64,000 bases of DNA. It comes from JBMOKU01 sp049324315. Its GTDB lineage: Bacteria; Bacillota; Clostridia; Peptostreptococcales; Thermotaleaceae. Location: NCBI GenBank assembly GCA_049324315.1, contig JBMOKU010000032.1, forward strand, positions 124,001-188,000. Reading direction: 5' to 3'. Under the pieces are notes generated by a model, which did not search any database, was not told where the DNA came from, and saw only the letters and a list, made by a program, of their open reading frames with translations. The position numbers and the translations under genes were made by a program. This document shows, piece by piece, positions 17,264-26,516 of this stretch; position 1 is the first letter of the stretch; every line of letters starts with the position of its first letter.

Positions 17264-18313
17264 TCAATCCATGTCTATAGATTTAATGGTATCTTGCACA
17301 GTTTCAATAACATATCGGATATGACTTTCTTCGATTCCATAATGGGTTACCATGCGGAAGGAAGTTTTGGATATGGGTTTTGCCTTTATTCCTCTGTCTT
17401 GCAGTCTATTTAAGAAATCTTCTATGGTGATAGGCAGTTCTTGGATTGACCCGGTTACGATATTTGTATGTACCCTTGAAGTATCTACTGTCAGACCTTT
17501 GATTTCAGCTAATCCCTTCCCTAGGATCTGTGCATGCTTATGGTCAATAGATATCTGGGGCATCATGGTCTTCAGTGCCACGATACCGGGTGCCGCAATG
17601 AACCCTGCCTGTCGGAATCCTCCGCCCAGACGCTGCTTGTACCATCTTGCTTCCTCGATAAATGTCTTTGTTCCTGCCAAAACAGCACCAAAGGGAGCAC
17701 TCAGTCCCTTTGTCAGTGCGAACATGACGGCATCCACATCCTTGACAATGTCTTTGGCAGATTCACCTGAGGCTGCTGCTGCATTAAAGAGTCTAGCCCC
17801 ATCCATATACACAGGGATGTTGTATTTTTTCCCCAGCTTGCATACCTGTTGAATATTTTCCAGCGGTACTACCATGCCTGCATTGAGATTGTTGGTATTT
17901 TCGATGCAGATCAGTCCTGTCCTTGCCCGTTGGATGCCCGCTTCCTGGATGCGCTCTTCTATGCCTTCTATATCATATACACCGTTGGATACGGCAATGG
18001 GTCTGGTCTGTACCTGAGATAACGCTGCCAGGCCGCCCACCTCTAGGTTGTAAATATGGGAGGTATCTCCTAAGATCACTTCTTCTCCACGGTTGGTAAA
18101 GGTCATGACTGCCACTTGATTGGCTAAGGTCCCTGAGGTCAAAAAAAGGGCTGCTTCTTTGCCCAACATTTCTGCAGACATATCCTCCAGTTCTTTTACC
18201 GTAGGATCTTCACCCATAATATCATCACCGACCACAGCCCGGGCCATAGCCTCTCTCATTTCTTCCGTTGGCTGCGTCACCGTATCCGACCGTAAATCAA
18301 TCCACTGCTTCAT
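17264..18313 (-). CDS. ltaE: Low-specificity L-threonine aldolase
   Basis: The 349-residue PLP enzyme cleaves L-threonine or allo-threonine to glycine and acetaldehyde. The signature is clear: IDLRSDTVTQPT at the N-terminus, GDDIMGEDPTVKELE, the LTSGTLANQ cofactor loop, the MDGARLFNAA aspartate loop and the PLP lysine K202 in ALTKGLSAPFGA. The length fits the beta-eliminating lyase/threonine aldolase family. Its neighbour is a glyoxylate aminotransferase gene, so the pair may control glycine supply or threonine fermentation. A dispersed repeat separates the two, so joint transcription is uncertain. Confidence 0.93.
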   Translation of the reverse strand: MKQWIDLRSDTVTQPTEEMREAMARAVVGDDIMGEDPTVKELEDMSAEMLGKEAALFLTSGTLANQVAVMTFTNRGEEVILGDTSHIYNLEVGGLAALSQVQTRPIAVSNGVYDIEGIEERIQEAGIQRARTGLICIENTNNLNAGMVVPLENIQQVCKLGKKYNIPVYMDGARLFNAAAASGESAKDIVKDVDAVMFALTKGLSAPFGAVLAGTKTFIEEARWYKQRLGGGFRQAGFIAAPGIVALKTMMPQISIDHKHAQILGKGLAEIKGLTVDTSRVHTNIVTGSIQELPITIEDFLNRLQDRGIKAKPISKTSFRMVTHYGIEESHIRYVIETVQDTIKSIDMD

Positions 18314-18391
18314 CCCTTCACATCCTTTTATCCTTTGTCTTATCTTATTTTAATCGCTTTCACTGTATAAATCACGCTAAATATATTACAT

Positions 18392-18484
18392 CCGCTTCTC
18401 CACGGGGACAGTTCCCTTTTGCAACGGCCGGGCACTGCGCGCCCCTACAGGGAATGTTCGAACCATCCCCACGGCTCCGCTATT
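18392..18484. repeat. Dispersed repeat with CACGGGGACAGTTCCC arms
   Basis: The unit carries CCACGGGGACAGTTCCC, an inner CGGGCACTGCGCGCCCCTAC block and a closing CGAACCATCCCCACGGCTCCGCT. The ends are inverted relatives of each other and match the unit at 54465-54545. It fills the gap between cstA and threonine aldolase; nothing else is seen there. Confidence 0.7.
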
Positions 18485-18566
18485 TGGGTCGTTTTGCTAT
18501 TTTTATTGTATCACGAGAATATTCATAAGGGTGGAAAAAATTTCGATAGCCAAAATAATTTTACAT

Positions 18567-18600
18567 AAAGAAACATGGGCTATTTTTACCCATGTTTCTC
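18567..18600 (-). terminator. cstA terminator
   Basis: GAAACATGGG and CCCATGTTTC pair perfectly around a 9-base loop, directly after the leftward cstA stop, with a T-rich tail. Confidence 0.8.
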
Positions 18601-18607
18601 AATGTAA

Positions 18608-20224
18608 CTATGCTTCTATCTTTTCTGCCGGATTTTTCTTGCTTAGGACCACATATGCCTGGTATGCCAATACAACAGCCAGAATCAACAGCAGTACTGG
18701 GAAGAAGACAAGGACGTAATTTCCTGCTGCCATGTTTGTTTTGATTAATAAAATCAATGCCAATGCGGTTGCAACAAACATGAAGATCATTGGGATAACA
18801 AACATGGTATAATTCTTACCAATATTTTTCAGCCATACAGCGACAGCGATCAGTGCCAATGCAGCTAAGAGCTGGTTTGCAGATCCGAATACCGGCCATA
18901 TGATGGACCAGCTGCCAAGGGCTAGCCATCCACCTACTACAACGGTAATAGATGTTGAAACGTAACGGTTTGTCAAAATACTTTGTTTTTCTTTGGCAGG
19001 ATCTTCAAAGAACTCTTGGAAGATAAATCTACCAAGTCTTGTGGCAGTATCCAAACTGGTTAAAGCAAATGCCGATACAGCCAGAGCAACAAAGGATTTA
19101 CCTACTGTAAATGGTATACCAAAGCTGGTCATGAAGGTACCGATGCCATCAGAGAATACGTTAACCGGACCACCTGCTCCTGCCAATTCCTTGAATTTGT
19201 CTCCAGAAATATAGGCAGCAGTAATGATAGCGATCACGGCTAGCACACACTCGATTAACATACCTCCATAGCCAATTTTCTGAGCATCGGCTTCATTATC
19301 CATCTGTTTGGAAGAAGTACCGGAACCAACCAAAGAGTGGAAACCTGATATAGCACCACAGGCTACGGTAACAAACAGCATTGGGAACAACCACTGTCCT
19401 CCTACGTTAAATCCAGAAAATGCAGGTAACTGAATTTCTGGTCTTGAAATAAACAATCCTAAAACCGCTCCGATGATCATGGCATATAAAAGGAATGAAT
19501 TCAGGTAATCACGTGGCTGGAGCAATATCCACACAGGAGTTACAGATGCTACAAAGATGTATACTAATAGAAATCCAACCCAAGCATTTTTGCTTAATGC
19601 CAATGGGAATATATTTCCAAGAGCAATACATGCGAACAACAAGGCAACACCTATTATGCTGGAAATACCAAGGGGTGCCCCTTTTCTGTATACAAAGAAT
19701 CCAAAGGCTACTGCCAGTACGATAAACATCATAGATGCACTGGCTGCTTGAGGTACACTAACAAATGTATTGGCAACGATATTCGTAAACGCGGCAACAA
19801 CTAAAAGCAATGTCAGCCAAGCAAAGATAGCAAACAGACGTTTTCCAGTTCTTCCCATATTCACTTCAATGATTTCACCAATAGATTTTCCATCGTGTCT
19901 CACAGATGCGAAGAGAGAACCAAAGTCCTGAACGCCACCGAAAAAGATACCACCGACGATGATCCACAGCATGACAGGTACCCAGCCGAAAATTGCTGCT
20001 GCGATAGGGCCAACAATAGGTCCCGCACCGGCAATAGAGGCAAAGTGGTGCCCCAATAATACAGGAGCCTTTGCAGGCACATAATCTACACCGTCACCCT
20101 TTGTATAGGCAGGTGTTTTTCTTGTAGGGTCCACACCCCACTGCTTTGCAAGCCATCCCCCATAAGTTACATAGGCGATGATAAAGATTACACTACTAAC
20201 TAATACTAACCATAATGAGTTCAT
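18608..20224 (-). CDS. cstA: CstA-family carbon-starvation transporter (peptide/pyruvate)
   Basis: This 538-residue membrane protein has about fifteen hydrophobic helices and the conserved CstA opening: YGGWLAKQWGVD, then TPAYTKGDGVDYVPAKAPVL, LLGHHFASIAGAGPIVGP and FGGVQDFG. CstA proteins import peptides or pyruvate, mainly under nutrient limitation. The family has longer enterobacterial and shorter firmicute forms; this is the shorter form. It follows an unrecognised gene by 18 bases, so the two are probably cotranscribed. A terminator follows. Confidence 0.93.
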   Translation of the reverse strand: MNSLWLVLVSSVIFIIAYVTYGGWLAKQWGVDPTRKTPAYTKGDGVDYVPAKAPVLLGHHFASIAGAGPIVGPIAAAIFGWVPVMLWIIVGGIFFGGVQDFGSLFASVRHDGKSIGEIIEVNMGRTGKRLFAIFAWLTLLLVVAAFTNIVANTFVSVPQAASASMMFIVLAVAFGFFVYRKGAPLGISSIIGVALLFACIALGNIFPLALSKNAWVGFLLVYIFVASVTPVWILLQPRDYLNSFLLYAMIIGAVLGLFISRPEIQLPAFSGFNVGGQWLFPMLFVTVACGAISGFHSLVGSGTSSKQMDNEADAQKIGYGGMLIECVLAVIAIITAAYISGDKFKELAGAGGPVNVFSDGIGTFMTSFGIPFTVGKSFVALAVSAFALTSLDTATRLGRFIFQEFFEDPAKEKQSILTNRYVSTSITVVVGGWLALGSWSIIWPVFGSANQLLAALALIAVAVWLKNIGKNYTMFVIPMIFMFVATALALILLIKTNMAAGNYVLVFFPVLLLILAVVLAYQAYVVLSKKNPAEKIEA

Positions 20225-20242
20225 AAATATCCTCCTTTTTAT

Positions 20243-20749
20243 TTATTTTGGAAGAATGGACTGATAAAAGTTTTTCACCTCCTTGCCTTTTTTATTGATA
20301 ATCACTTTACCTTCATCCAGCAAAACCAAAACCAGTCGGATGTCAGCCCAACCTCTGAAGCCGAAGGCAAAGCTTTTATGAAATTTAAAGTTCTCCACAA
20401 ATTTAATCACATCATTGCAGGGACATTTCTCCAAAACCATTACTCCTGTAATCATGCTGGACATATGCTCTTCATGGGGATTTACCCAGTCCGTAACTGC
20501 CCTTTTCAGCAGCTCTGCATAATCAATAACATCAGGTTCATTTACTTCTGTCAATCCCTTTACAAAGCAGTATTCGTTATTTTCAAAACCGTAGATGGTC
20601 GCCTTCTTCGTAGCAATATATCTCTCATTTCTTATAAAATATTTGCCGAAAATGTCAAACGCTGTTCCCTTGTACAGATAGTCTCGTTCAATATCAAAGT
20701 TTTTTTCCAAACCGCTGTATAACCGATCGATGTATGCTTTTCGTTCCAT
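20243..20749 (-). CDS. Unrecognised 168-residue protein upstream of cstA
   Basis: I do not recognise the family. The chosen ATG at 20749 follows AAGGTGG at five bases; an upstream ATG at 20863 in frame lacks a ribosome site. The protein is soluble, mixed alpha/beta, begins MERKAYIDRLYSGLEKNFDI and has a central aromatic-rich core (YLYKGTAFDIFGKYFIRNERY) and a VLEKCPCNDV motif with two cysteines. No signal peptide or membrane segment is seen. The 18-base gap to cstA suggests a linked role, for example sensing or regulating carbon-starvation transport, but that is inference only. Confidence 0.7.
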   Translation of the reverse strand: MERKAYIDRLYSGLEKNFDIERDYLYKGTAFDIFGKYFIRNERYIATKKATIYGFENNEYCFVKGLTEVNEPDVIDYAELLKRAVTDWVNPHEEHMSSMITGVMVLEKCPCNDVIKFVENFKFHKSFAFGFRGWADIRLVLVLLDEGKVIINKKGKEVKNFYQSILPK

Positions 20750-21000
20750 CTTATCCACCTTATCCTTATCCCTAATGTCAAAACGCTTTCCCATTAAATT
20801 TATTCTATGAATTTTCTGACTATTTTTAAAGTTCTTACGAATGAACTGCAAGAAATCGTACATGAAATGGTAAATTTAATGTATGAATGGTTTTGGGTAA
20901 AATTTCTCTTACTAATGCCTATGACGAAATTCTTGTATACATTCCAAAAAACGAATATTTTACAAAAGATTTGAATAGGATGATACGTTGTCTTATTGTC

Positions 21001-21032
21001 AAAGACAAAAGACGAGCATTTTTCTGCTCGTC
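21001..21032 (-). terminator. Terminator of the glycosyl-glycerate operon
   Basis: GACGAGCA pairs with TGCTCGTC around a 6-base loop, and the leftward strand continues TTTTGTCTTT. It lies about 40 bases after the GT4 gene, the last gene of the operon. Confidence 0.78.
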
Positions 21033-21073
21033 CTCTGGTATTCTGTTCAATATAACGAATATAAGGTAGTCAC

Positions 21074-22417
21074 CTAGAATATTTGTGACAAAATTTGCTC
21101 CAAACTTTCATAGGAAAAATATTCTTTGCTTAGCTGAAAATTCTTTTCTACAGATCCCATTCTTTCCTGATTGTCCGTCAGCATTCCCATGCAGTCTTTG
21201 GCTGCAGTCTTTATGACATCATCTTCTATACATACTAGGCCGTCATTAGAGACTGTATGATCCTTGCCAAGGGAAATGATCTGAAAGTTCTTTGCCTTGA
21301 TATCTGTCTCATATACCGGATATTCATAAACCACCATAGGTTTTTTCGCGAATAAGCCCTCTAGTAGTTGATTTCCCCACCCTTCTAAAATGCTTGGATA
21401 GGTAATCAAATCTGCAAATACATAGGCATCCCACAGGGAATAGCATTTACGTTCATAAACACTGCATCGGGAATGCCGAATAATATCATTGATAAACAGC
21501 AGTTCTACTCCCTTTTGGATGGCTCTATCTTTTAGCTGTTCAATGTAATTTCCGGTGGCCTCATGAAGTCCAGCCAATACCAAAACAATCCTGCTATCCC
21601 TTGCAAAGTTTCTCCCGTCATAAAGCTTGCGCTGCTGCAGCCATTCTCTGTTTTCAGTTTTGCCTAACGCCTCTACCACGTCTATGGCCAGCTCAATAGC
21701 TTTTCTCCTATCAATTCTTGTAGCCTGCAAAATAAGAATATCATTGTCTTTTAAACCAATACTCTCTTTAAAATCCTCATTATATTCATCAATCGTCCAT
21801 TCCGGCGCTTCAAAATCAAATACATTGGGTACGATGGCGGTATCCAAGCCTTTCCTTTTTCTCATTTCTTTACTTGCGATCCGGTTAATAACCACATGTT
21901 TCACCAACTCATGCTTAGGAGGGAAATAGTTGTCTAAAGTCTCTTTTACAAAGTCACAAGTCGGCTTCGCATATCGCTCCCTCTCCCAGTAAAAATCATG
22001 ATGATGGGCAATACATGGAATCTGATACTCTCTTGCGATATTATCAAAAGCAATGGCCGCCGGTATTCCCCACCCTAAAGACCAAATGTTGTTTGGCACC
22101 AGAATGTCTATGCTGTATTGCTTGATAAATCGTCTTAATCCTTCTTCTATCCTGTGTGCATAGGCTAGAACATCCGCTTTAAACGCCGCTTCATCCTCAA
22201 AATCCACCAAAGCTTCATAAGCATTTCTTACAAATTTATTGTTCTCTTCATGTAAGTAATATAGCTCTGGTATAATATAGGCTTCAGCACTGCCTTGGCT
22301 TCCAGCTAAAAATATGACTTTATGCCCCATTCTCTCCAGAATAACTTTCCATTTCTCCATCTCAAGGGATACACCGTCGGTTTCCCCGACTCGAAAGTGA
22401 CACAATGCAATATTCAC
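21074..22417 (-). CDS. GT4-like glycosyltransferase, possibly mannosylglucosylglycerate synthase
   Basis: The 447-residue protein has the two Rossmann halves of GT-B enzymes: an N-terminal glycine-rich acceptor loop (MNIALCHFRVGETDGVSLEM) and a C-terminal donor site with ILQATRIDRRKAIELA and the acidic motif YPSILEGWGNQLLEGL, equivalent to the E-x7-E motif of retaining GT4 enzymes. It starts on GTG and overlaps glycerate kinase by four bases, so it is coupled to it. In an operon that breaks down glucosyl/mannosyl-glycerates, a retaining transferase could build a mannosyl(glucosyl)glycerate solute. The acceptor and donor are inferred. Confidence 0.75.
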   Translation of the reverse strand: MNIALCHFRVGETDGVSLEMEKWKVILERMGHKVIFLAGSQGSAEAYIIPELYYLHEENNKFVRNAYEALVDFEDEAAFKADVLAYAHRIEEGLRRFIKQYSIDILVPNNIWSLGWGIPAAIAFDNIAREYQIPCIAHHHDFYWERERYAKPTCDFVKETLDNYFPPKHELVKHVVINRIASKEMRKRKGLDTAIVPNVFDFEAPEWTIDEYNEDFKESIGLKDNDILILQATRIDRRKAIELAIDVVEALGKTENREWLQQRKLYDGRNFARDSRIVLVLAGLHEATGNYIEQLKDRAIQKGVELLFINDIIRHSRCSVYERKCYSLWDAYVFADLITYPSILEGWGNQLLEGLFAKKPMVVYEYPVYETDIKAKNFQIISLGKDHTVSNDGLVCIEDDVIKTAAKDCMGMLTDNQERMGSVEKNFQLSKEYFSYESLEQILSQIF

Positions 22418-23604
22418 CGTTTCATTCCCCCCATCGTGTTGAGTTTTGCCATAGGTTTACCCACGCTAACTGCAATCAGCCTAAAAATTTCTTCTACCGT
22501 TTTCTCTACAAAAAAACCGGCTCTTTCTTTCTCCATGGCATGTTCTACATCCATAGGATACTGCATAATTGAAAATAACGCATGGATGCCATGCTCATGG
22601 ACGATAGATCCATCATCTGTAATAGCACCAGCGATTCCAATAACGGGAATGTTACACTCTTTTGCTGCTTTCGCAACGCCTATGGGCGCCTTGCCAAAGA
22701 CCGTTTGACTGTCAATTTTCCCTTCACCTGTAAGTACAAAATCTGCACCCTTCATCTTTTCCTTCAATTGAGCTTTTTCAATAACCAGATCAATCCCAGG
22801 CTGCAGCCCTGCCTCTAGAAATGCCATCAATCCGCCGCCCAATCCCCCTGCAGCACCAGCACCGGGAACATGAAGTATATCTTTCCCAAGGTCTCTTCGG
22901 ATTACTTTTGCAAAATGTGCTAATGCCTCATCCAATATCTTTACCATTTGCTCTGTTGCACCTTTTTGTGGGCCATAAACAGCTGAGGCCCCTTTTTCCC
23001 CGCAAAGAGGATTATCCACATCACAGGCCACGGTAATTTTCGTTTCCTTGATTCGCGGATCCAGATTGGAAATATCAATCCTGTTCAATTGCTTTAAAGC
23101 AGCACCGCCACGAGCAATGTCTTTTCCATGTTCATCTAATAATCGAACGCCTAGAGCCTGCAGCATTCCGGCCCCACCATCGTTGGTGGCACTGCCTCCT
23201 ATACCGATGATAAACTCCCTACACCCCTGTTCTAACGCTTCCTTAATCAGGTCTCCCGTGCCATAGGTGGTGGTTTTTAGAGGATTTCTCTCCTCTTTCG
23301 ATATGAGATATAGTCCGGAAGCAGCTGCCATTTCAATGACAGCTGTCTTCCCATCTCCCAAAATTCCATAAAATGCATCTACAGTATTTCCTAGAGGTCC
23401 TGTGACGGTAGTACAAAGAATTTTCCCTCCTGTAGCCACTGTCAAAGCCTCCACAGTTCCTTCTCCTCCATCGGCCAAAGGTACCTTTATCACCTCTACC
23501 CTTCGATTTCTGAAAGCCTTCTCGATCCCTTCTTCCGCTGCCGCTGCGGCTTCTGCTGAACTTAAGCTGCCCTTAAAAGAATCTAAAGCAATCACGATTT
23601 TCAT
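22414..23604 (-). CDS. Glycerate kinase (GlxK/GarK family)
   Basis: The 396-residue kinase phosphorylates D-glycerate to 2-phosphoglycerate. The family opening MKIVIALDSFKGSLSSAEA, the PLADGGEGTVEAL segment, the GIGGSATNDGGAGMLQALG glycine-rich loop and LTGEGKIDSQT are all present, and the length is normal. I place the start at 23604, where GGAGGG lies six bases before ATG; a longer frame upstream overlaps the mannosidase. The two glycoside enzymes before it would release glycerate, and this enzyme would feed it to glycolysis. It is coupled to the GT4 gene by a four-base overlap. Confidence 0.95.
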   Translation of the reverse strand: MKIVIALDSFKGSLSSAEAAAAAEEGIEKAFRNRRVEVIKVPLADGGEGTVEALTVATGGKILCTTVTGPLGNTVDAFYGILGDGKTAVIEMAAASGLYLISKEERNPLKTTTYGTGDLIKEALEQGCREFIIGIGGSATNDGGAGMLQALGVRLLDEHGKDIARGGAALKQLNRIDISNLDPRIKETKITVACDVDNPLCGEKGASAVYGPQKGATEQMVKILDEALAHFAKVIRRDLGKDILHVPGAGAAGGLGGGLMAFLEAGLQPGIDLVIEKAQLKEKMKGADFVLTGEGKIDSQTVFGKAPIGVAKAAKECNIPVIGIAGAITDDGSIVHEHGIHALFSIMQYPMDVEHAMEKERAGFFVEKTVEEIFRLIAVSVGKPMAKLNTMGGMKR

Positions 23605-23620
23605 CTTTTTCCCTCCATGA

Positions 23621-26461
23621 TTACTGCTTTTTGAAATATTCCATGATATAATCGTATACCCTTCGCTGCACTCTGGCAGCATTTAATTTATATCCCAATT
23701 GACGAATCTCATTTTCTGTAAACTTATTATTTGTAAGGATCACGGATAACATGGCCTCCAGGGCTGTTCTTCTGACCATAGGATTATTCAATTCACGTTC
23801 CAATTCTTCGGCCCTTTCCATTTCACTTGTAATGTCTTCTTTCGTTACCAAAGGGAGAGATTCGTATTCACGAAAATCCTCCGGAAACTCTGTATCCATA
23901 ATCTCAATACCATGATATGAGTCGGCATCCATCTGCTTTCTCTGAATCTCTAGGCGAATGGTTACAATCTGTCTTGGATGAACGACAATTTCAATTCTAT
24001 GGCCTTCTACTTTTTCAATAGCTTCTTGTAATTCTTCAAGAAGGTTCACATAGGCTGCTTTTTCGATCGTAAAATCAGTATAAATCTTTCCCATTACCCT
24101 TTCATCCGATGGATTATAGCATCGAAGAAGCACTGCCTTTCCATCTTCTGAGCGTTTAACAGTCGTTACTTTTAATACCTGTTTTTCATCTTCCACGTTC
24201 AAAAATCCATGGGTCTGGGGTAATAGACCTGCATGGGCTGTGGTTTTTACTACCAATAAATTGGTATTGAAGATATCCGCTGTACGTGGCACCCTTCCCT
24301 TCACCACGTCACCTTCATGGGGATATACTGCATATTCAAATACCATATGACGCAAACATTGGGCATCAGGGGTAAAAATCTTGGGACCGGCATCTCCGAT
24401 TCTTGTATTGATTTCTTCCGTAATCCAGCCCACACTTCTAAACAACGTAAGGGCAATGGTATTCTCTTCAGGAATGATCTGATATTCCGGCAGACCTTTA
24501 CTCAATACGGCTAGCCCACCATCTGAATCGTTTAAATCAACAAATTCTCTTTGCGGGAATATAGTATTCGGTTTTGCTTCCCTGGCTCCCACAATAACCT
24601 TTTTCACTTTTTGGGGAATTGTTGACTCATCATAGCCCTCAATATAAATCGGTCTTTCTACAACATCAAAAGCACTACCTGCAAAGGAAACATCCGTGTT
24701 AATATTTGTGGGAAACAGCACTCTCAATCGGTGATCCTTTACCGTATTTTTCACTTCTGTTCTGCAAGCAACAAATGGTGTATTGGCATCTACGGTTATA
24801 TACGTTACGATGGGAAGCTTTCTCATGCCGGCACTTCTCTGTTTGCGATCTTCCGTTAGGGCTTCCGGTACCTCCAAGACTGTCTTGATTTTTACCTTAA
24901 CTCTCTCCTCACATTTTTCTACAAATTCTATCTCAGCCTTCTTCCCCTTACTGGTAATAATCTTATCAATATTCGGATAAGAATAGTTATATTCATCACC
25001 AGCATCCCCGCTATCTTCGAAAATCCCCAAACCCTCATAGGATTTTCCCGTATCTTTATGGATCAGGTTAAAGGAACCATCGTCTAAAATCTCTACCCGG
25101 ATCTTTCCATTCTCAATGACATGATCAGCAGCAGTAACAGGCTTTTCAATCCCCTCTTCTTTCTCACCATGGACCACTTTGTAGCCTAATGCTGGGATGT
25201 CTTTAATCCAACGACTTTTTTCACCGATGGATACAACTTCATTTCTTACATAAGTACTTGGATTGAAAATCACAAACGCTTCTTGACCACCGCCCTTAGA
25301 AGTGTCAATTAAAGCAGCAAGCTCCTTTGCCTTTGCTTCTATTTGCTGCATTGTCATCTTTTCTACGATTCTAAAACGTTCTTCCATGTCTGTGTGAACA
25401 TCATCGATACTTACCCCGCAAATACTATCGTGGGGATGATTTTTCAACAGGGTTTTCCAGGCCTGCTCCAGATTGTTCCCTTCATACTCGCCCCCTAATG
25501 CCCATATGAGCATTGATAAGGGCTCTGCATATTTTTCCAGGGATTTTTGGCATCGGTCATTTTGCAGCTTTAAGTACATTCTAGAAGATAATACGCCTGG
25601 AAAGACTGCAATAAATCTTCCACTATAGAGAGCCCCCTTCAAGACGTTTAGCTCTGGCTTATGCTGTATCAATTCGTCCATATATCGTTCCGGATTGCTT
25701 TGAACGATTTTCACCTCTTCTGAATCTAATTGTCCGTTTTTGATATAAGGGAGTAAGTCATCAGGTATCATTTCCTGATCATATCCATTCATCAATAGTA
25801 CATTTGGCGTCATCGCAAAGGGACGCAGCTTTTCTACTTCATCATAGATTCTGTGTTTCATAATCTCCTGATATTCCGCTAAACGCATGGCATTACGATA
25901 GCTGTTCAGTAGGTATACCGAAGGCAATTGTGTACCGTCCGGAGCCTCCCACAAAAACTCTGACTGTACGTTTTCAGGGTCCATTTCCACACCACGCCAT
26001 ACATAGAGTCCTTTCATACCACAGCCCTTATGGAGCTGGGCAGTTTGAGAGATCTGACCGAAATTATCCAACATCCATCCCACTTTCATGGTATTTCCGA
26101 ATTCCCGAGCAGTTTTGTTCCCGATAAGCATATTTCTAACCAATGCCTCATCACTGACAAGCTGCCAATCCGGTTGAAGATAATAGGGTCCAACCGCAAG
26201 CCGTCCTTCACCGGCATATTTTTTTATCTTTTCTTTGTAAATGGTAACTCCTTTTCCTTGCTTTTTCAGTTCATCAAAATAGTCCTCAATCATAGCTGTC
26301 TGTCCATCTAGAACAAAGACATATTCTTGTTCCTTCTCCAGCATTTCAAAGAGTCTATCAAAGAATTCCACCAACCATTCATTGGTATACTTGCTGTTCA
26401 AATACCATTCACGATCCCAATGGGTATGGGATATAATATGGGCAACATTTTTTTTCTTCAT
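23621..26461 (-). CDS. GH38 alpha-mannosidase, probably acting on mannosyl-glycerate solutes
   Basis: The 946-residue enzyme has the zinc and catalytic landmarks of GH38: HTHWDREWY (His12, His14, Asp16), GPYYLQPDW, and the putative nucleophile D132 in GWMLDNFGQISQ, then HPHDSICG with further zinc ligands. The remaining C-terminal beta domains are typical. No signal peptide is seen, so it acts in the cytosol on imported substrate. GH38 includes MngB, the mannosylglycerate hydrolase. Its neighbours, glycerate kinase and an importer, make mannosylglycerate or mannosylglucosylglycerate the best guess. Confidence 0.9.
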   Translation of the reverse strand: MKKKNVAHIISHTHWDREWYLNSKYTNEWLVEFFDRLFEMLEKEQEYVFVLDGQTAMIEDYFDELKKQGKGVTIYKEKIKKYAGEGRLAVGPYYLQPDWQLVSDEALVRNMLIGNKTAREFGNTMKVGWMLDNFGQISQTAQLHKGCGMKGLYVWRGVEMDPENVQSEFLWEAPDGTQLPSVYLLNSYRNAMRLAEYQEIMKHRIYDEVEKLRPFAMTPNVLLMNGYDQEMIPDDLLPYIKNGQLDSEEVKIVQSNPERYMDELIQHKPELNVLKGALYSGRFIAVFPGVLSSRMYLKLQNDRCQKSLEKYAEPLSMLIWALGGEYEGNNLEQAWKTLLKNHPHDSICGVSIDDVHTDMEERFRIVEKMTMQQIEAKAKELAALIDTSKGGGQEAFVIFNPSTYVRNEVVSIGEKSRWIKDIPALGYKVVHGEKEEGIEKPVTAADHVIENGKIRVEILDDGSFNLIHKDTGKSYEGLGIFEDSGDAGDEYNYSYPNIDKIITSKGKKAEIEFVEKCEERVKVKIKTVLEVPEALTEDRKQRSAGMRKLPIVTYITVDANTPFVACRTEVKNTVKDHRLRVLFPTNINTDVSFAGSAFDVVERPIYIEGYDESTIPQKVKKVIVGAREAKPNTIFPQREFVDLNDSDGGLAVLSKGLPEYQIIPEENTIALTLFRSVGWITEEINTRIGDAGPKIFTPDAQCLRHMVFEYAVYPHEGDVVKGRVPRTADIFNTNLLVVKTTAHAGLLPQTHGFLNVEDEKQVLKVTTVKRSEDGKAVLLRCYNPSDERVMGKIYTDFTIEKAAYVNLLEELQEAIEKVEGHRIEIVVHPRQIVTIRLEIQRKQMDADSYHGIEIMDTEFPEDFREYESLPLVTKEDITSEMERAEELERELNNPMVRRTALEAMLSVILTNNKFTENEIRQLGYKLNAARVQRRVYDYIMEYFKKQ

Positions 26462-26516
26462 TCTTCTTCCTCCTCATGTCAGATGAATCATAGAAATGTT
26501 CAGAACGATGTATCAG

